The notes beneath the pieces are model-generated. The model was not told the origin of the DNA, searched no databases, and was given only the letters and a program-made list of their open reading frames with translations. Positions 4,729 through 6,891 of a DNA stretch of 6,891 nucleotides are shown here, piece after piece. Source of the DNA: Spirochaetes bacterium GWF1_49_6 (GTDB lineage: Bacteria > Spirochaetota > Brevinematia > Brevinematales > GWF1-51-8); NCBI GenBank assembly GCA_001829395.1, contig MIBD01000092.1, positions 536 through 7,426 on the forward strand, in the 5' to 3' direction. Every line of letters starts with the position of its first letter. Position 1 is the first letter of the stretch. Position numbers and translations under genes: made by a program.

Positions 4729-5892
4729 ATGCCGATGAAGAAAATCCCCCTCGAGCAGCTAAAGCCGGGGATGAAATTCACAAAATCACTATTCGACAAA
4801 AACCTGAATATCGTACTACCGGCGGGTAAACCGCTTGACGATATTTCGATAAAAAACCTCAAGCTGCGTAGTCTGGATTTTGTCGAAACAGCGGGAGAGT
4901 TGGTCGATGAGACGCTTCAAAACAAAGCAGCCGAAGGAAGGGAATTCGCCGATAAGAAAAAGATAAAAGTCGATAAAGATACCGCGCGTTATCTCGAAAT
5001 CTATAAAGAATCGGTCACCACCATCAATGCGTTATACGGCCGCTACCGTTCCAAACAAGGCTTCAATGTAGACGAAGTGCAGAAGCTCGCGAATAAGCTG
5101 GTCAACACGGTAATGATGGAAAAGAATCCCAACGTATTTATCAACCTCGTGAACATCACCGGACGCGGCGAGTACCTTTTTCATCATATCGTCAACGTCA
5201 CTCTACTGGGCATCCTGCTCGGCCAGAGAATCGGGTACTCTATGGTCAAGCTGGTCAGTCTGGCGATGGCGGGACTCCTCTACGATATCGGGATGACGAA
5301 AATCCCCGCGTACATAGTCGAGAAGGAGGGGAAACTTTCCCCGGAAGAACGGAACCAGATCAATACTCACCCTATTCACAGCTACCAGACCATCTCCCGC
5401 GAATTCAATCTCCCTACCGAGATAGCCCGCGTAGGTCTCGAGCACCATGAGAAATGGGACGGCACCGGATACCCGCGTAAAATAAAAGGCAATGAAATTT
5501 CCGAAATGAGCAGAATGCTGGCGATTGTCGACACGTATGAAGCGTTGATAAAAAGCCGTGTCTATAGAGAAAAGAACGAATCGTACGACGCCATGAAGCT
5601 GGTGGTAAGCGAAGGCTCGAAACGGTTCGACCCGGATTTGCTGAAGGTATTCCTGAATATGATGTCGATCTACCCGGTCGGCGGATTTGTGCGGCTGAAC
5701 AACAACGCGATAGCGAAGGTCGTTTCGGCCGACGCGGTATCGCCGTTCCGCCCGACGGTAAAGATTGTTTACGACGAGTTCGGGGACAAGATCGAGGACG
5801 GCGAAGTCATCCGCCTGTCCAAGGAAAAGGATATTTACATAGTTGGCGCGGTGAAAACCTCCCAACTGAACGACAGTGAAGAGCGGCAATAA
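4729..5892 (+). CDS. HD-GYP domain protein with degenerate HD motif (YD)
   Basis: HD-GYP proteins hydrolyse cyclic di-GMP. The 387 residues comprise an N-terminal domain of the DUF3391 kind (about 3-75, starting KKIPLEQLKPGMKF), a helical linker, the HD-GYP domain (about 140-315) and a C-terminal beta-rich extension (about 316-377). Retained residues are H153 (in HHIVNV), D186, H214, H239-H240, the GYP loop DGTGYP (244-249) and D268. The HD dyad, however, reads Y185-D186, and the following Lys of the usual HDIGK is M189, so one metal-binding histidine is missing. Hydrolysis is therefore doubtful, and a c-di-GMP-binding or scaffold role is possible. There is no membrane segment. GAGGAG lies 7 nt before the ATG. 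The gene overlaps the next by 17 nt and sits with flagellar-type genes, which suggests a motility link. Confidence 0.9.
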   Translation: MPMKKIPLEQLKPGMKFTKSLFDKNLNIVLPAGKPLDDISIKNLKLRSLDFVETAGELVDETLQNKAAEGREFADKKKIKVDKDTARYLEIYKESVTTINALYGRYRSKQGFNVDEVQKLANKLVNTVMMEKNPNVFINLVNITGRGEYLFHHIVNVTLLGILLGQRIGYSMVKLVSLAMAGLLYDIGMTKIPAYIVEKEGKLSPEERNQINTHPIHSYQTISREFNLPTEIARVGLEHHEKWDGTGYPRKIKGNEISEMSRMLAIVDTYEALIKSRVYREKNESYDAMKLVVSEGSKRFDPDLLKVFLNMMSIYPVGGFVRLNNNAIAKVVSADAVSPFRPTVKIVYDEFGDKIEDGEVIRLSKEKDIYIVGAVKTSQLNDSEERQ

Positions 5893-6232
5893 GGGTTTCG
5901 GGAATTACGGGGAAAACCTAGCCAAAGTATTCTTAGAGGGATTAGGCTATCGTTTTATCGCCGCGAACTACCGGAACAGATTTGGGGAAATCGACCTGAT
6001 TTTTCTCGACGGGGACGTGCTGGTCCTGACCGAGGTAAAAATCCGCCGGAAAGAATCGGCGGCCACATTGGAAGATACGATTCCCTTATCGAAAATTAAA
6101 AAAATCCTGAAATGTGCCGAAATATTTATTGAGGGCAGCGTGGTCGGATACAAGGAAATGAGAATCGATGCGGTCCTGATTTTAGAGGGCAGTGGCGCGC
6201 AGCGAATAGACCATTATAAGGATATCTACTAA
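5876..6232 (+). CDS. yraN: YraN/UPF0102 family endonuclease-like protein
   Basis: This small protein (118 residues, normal for the family) has the Holliday-junction-resolvase-like PD-(D/E)xK fold signature: an N-terminal YGENLAKVFLEGLGY helix, then GEIDLI (E38, D40) and LTEVKIR (E53, K55), which supply the predicted metal-binding and catalytic residues. The biochemical role of the family is not settled. The start is GTG at 5876: an in-frame TGA at 5867-5869 closes the frame just upstream, and no ATG, GTG or TTG follows before the conserved helix. The Shine-Dalgarno is poor. The start lies 17 nt inside the HD-GYP gene, so translation is likely coupled to it. The stop overlaps the next ATG in TAATG. 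Family assignment is strong; the role is unknown. Confidence 0.92.
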   Translation: MKSGNKGFGNYGENLAKVFLEGLGYRFIAANYRNRFGEIDLIFLDGDVLVLTEVKIRRKESAATLEDTIPLSKIKKILKCAEIFIEGSVVGYKEMRIDAVLILEGSGAQRIDHYKDIY

Positions 6233-6456
6233 TGGAAACAAACATGCCCGATTCGACCACCGAGAGACTGAGGAAAAAGCGGAACTTTCACCGCATCATT
6301 GTGAAAACGAATTCCAGTTCGCTTTCCAAGGAACGGATGGATGTCCTGCGAAAGAAGATTTATGATCCCGCGTATATCAATCACGCGATCGAGAAGCTTG
6401 CCGATAATATCAGCAAAGCGATGCTGGAAGGGTATATCGATCAAAAGAACTTATAG
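6232..6456 (+). CDS. FlgM-like small protein (possible anti-sigma-28 factor)
   Basis: It has 74 residues. The N-terminal 30 are basic, polar and probably disordered. Residues 33-66 form predicted helices (KERMDVLRKKIYDPAYINHA, then LADNISKAML) that resemble the sigma-28-binding end of FlgM: the family pattern ERvxxlrxxI....Y followed by a helix with an A-D-x-I/M core. The Arg-to-Tyr spacing (R35-Y48) agrees, but the next helix is one residue out. FlgM holds FliA inactive until the hook is built and is then exported. The ATG at 6232 overlaps the previous stop by 1 nt and has AAGGA 9 nt upstream; Met5 at 6244 is an alternative. Such short helical proteins are easy to over-assign, so this is a probable, not certain, call. 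It is the last gene of the operon. Confidence 0.5.
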   Translation: METNMPDSTTERLRKKRNFHRIIVKTNSSSLSKERMDVLRKKIYDPAYINHAIEKLADNISKAMLEGYIDQKNL

Positions 6457-6472
6457 CAATAAGCGGGGTGTG

Positions 6473-6520
6473 CTGCATATCGATGATAGCTCGACAATCA
6501 GGGCTAATCCCGATATGCAG
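6473..6520 (+). other. Structured intergenic element (two-tier hairpin) after the FlgM-like gene
   Basis: CTGCATATCG (6473-6482) pairs perfectly with CGATATGCAG (6511-6520). Inside, after a symmetric 4x4 internal loop, TAGCTC (6487-6492) pairs with GGGCTA (6501-6506, one G-T pair) around the loop GACAATCA. A competing 8-bp pairing exists between CGATGATA (6481-6488) and TATCATCG (6535-6542). I find no plausible gene in 6457-6561. It may be a 3'-UTR structure, a small RNA processed from the operon end, or a repeat copy. Confidence 0.45.
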
Positions 6521-6561
6521 GTAAAATCAAGTGTTATCATCGGCCTATGATGGAACACGTA

Positions 6562-6591
6562 AAAAGGGGCTATCCTAAAATAGCCCCTTTT
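6562..6591. terminator. Bidirectional rho-independent terminator
   Basis: AAAAGGGGCTAT (6562-6573) pairs perfectly with ATAGCCCCTTTT (6580-6591) around the loop CCTAAA, a 12-bp stem. The plus strand continues TTTTATTATT, and the minus strand ends in a run of five T (complement of 6561-6565). It therefore serves both the flagellar-type operon and the convergent gene ending at 6605. Confidence 0.93.
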
Positions 6592-6604
6592 ATTATTGCT
6601 GATT

Positions 6605-6891
6605 CTACTCCGTCAACCCCAGCGAGGAAATATCCACCTCCCATAATCCCCATTCTTCAATGTCAGTACGACCATCGTCTAAATGATAAGCGACTGGGTA
6701 ACCTTCGGTTCGTTGCTGTAATACATAAAATTTCGCAAGATTTGTCGAAAACCCCAAAACGGAATCCGACCAACTGATTACATTGGGAAAATAGCTGGCT
6801 CTATCTGTGTCATATTGAACGTTTCCGATAAATGTATATACTTGACTCTCCAAATTATAATAGGCTAAAGCTCCTTGATTTGGTAAAGGAC
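6605..6891 (-). CDS. Unrecognised protein, C-terminal part only (gene runs off the window)
   Basis: The frame is open from the right edge to a TAG at 6605-6607, giving 95 complete codons. A TTG at 6853 is only an internal Leu codon, as the frame continues upstream of it. I do not recognise the protein. The visible part is rich in aromatic residues and beta-prone, with GALAYYNLESQVYTFIGNV and later YPVAYHLDDGRTDIEEWG. The first looks like one blade of a beta-propeller (pattern Y-x-L-x(4)-Y-T-x-I-G-N), which is only a suggestion. There are no Cys or membrane segments in this part. GC is about 35-47% per 60-base line, well below the trp and flagellar genes, which hints at an acquired or surface-type gene. 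Its terminator is shared with the convergent operon. Confidence 0.6.
   Translation of the reverse strand, partial: PLPNQGALAYYNLESQVYTFIGNVQYDTDRASYFPNVISWSDSVLGFSTNLAKFYVLQQRTEGYPVAYHLDDGRTDIEEWGLWEVDISSLGLTE

Noticed and set aside
5203..5889. Minus-strand open frame (228 codons) opposite the HD-GYP gene
   Set aside because: It is a shadow of a gene whose plus-strand product has unmistakable HD-GYP motifs.
6400..6407. Perfect GCCGATAA (FliA -10) inside the FlgM-like gene
   Set aside because: It encodes part of Leu-Ala-Asp-Asn, has no TAAA 15 nt upstream and no gene downstream on that strand; the same octamer recurs in trpC and the HD-GYP gene as Ala-Asp codons.
6547..6777. Plus-strand open frame of 76 codons
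   Set aside because: It runs through the bidirectional terminator and is antisense to the better-supported minus-strand gene; it has no ribosome site or motif.
1..6891. CRISPR arrays, tRNA or rRNA genes, insertion sequences, defence systems
   Set aside because: No regularly spaced repeats, cloverleaf, rRNA segments, transposase motifs or defence domains were seen on either strand.

Overview
The window is a dense bacterial chromosomal segment of about 50-55% GC over most of its length. It holds two conserved gene groups plus the edges of others. The right-hand operon (a FliK/YlqG-like protein, a free-standing FlhB C-terminal domain protein, an HD-GYP protein, a YraN/UPF0102 protein and a FlgM-like protein) points to a flagellated bacterium. 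From memory, FlhB-like, HD-domain and UPF0102 genes lie close together in spirochaetes, and FliK-like plus FlhB-like pairs also occur in Firmicutes (B. subtilis ylqG-ylqH). A spirochaete is my best guess, but no taxonomic marker here proves it.

Layout, left to right. (1) 1-1532, plus strand: the 3' three quarters of trpD and a complete trpC, closed by a rho-independent terminator near 1628-1650. (2) 1533-1723: a gene-free convergent region holding that terminator, a 10-bp inverted repeat around it, and a UUCG-loop hairpin that serves the opposite strand. (3) 3309-1724, minus strand: a three-gene operon of ECF sigma factor, membrane zinc-finger anti-sigma factor and a secreted Met-rich Spy/CpxP-like protein. 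The sigma and anti-sigma genes overlap by 11 nt, and each gene has a strong Shine-Dalgarno sequence. (4) 3310-3446: the divergent promoter region, with a possible sigma-28-type promoter facing right. (5) 3447-6456, plus strand: a five-gene operon of flagellar accessory genes whose last three genes overlap. (6) 6457-6604: a structured intergenic stretch and a strong bidirectional terminator at 6562-6591. (7) 6605-6891, minus strand: the 3' end of an unrecognised gene in clearly AT-richer DNA.

How the genes may work together. TrpD and TrpC carry out the second and fourth steps of tryptophan synthesis from chorismate. The sigma/anti-sigma/Spy-like operon looks like a self-contained envelope or metal stress circuit: a periplasmic signal would release the sigma factor from the membrane anti-sigma. 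The right-hand operon combines two proteins expected to act on the flagellar export switch (FliK-like and FlhB-C-like), a c-di-GMP-type HD-GYP protein and a possible inhibitor of the flagellar sigma factor.

The most unusual points are these. The HD-GYP protein has lost the histidine of its HD motif (YD instead). The anti-sigma factor ends in a duplicated Tyr-rich segment that is conserved in protein but not in DNA. The FlhB-like protein begins exactly where full-length FlhB cuts itself. A hairpin-rich element lies between the FlgM-like gene and its terminator. I see no CRISPR array, tRNA, rRNA, insertion sequence or phage gene.
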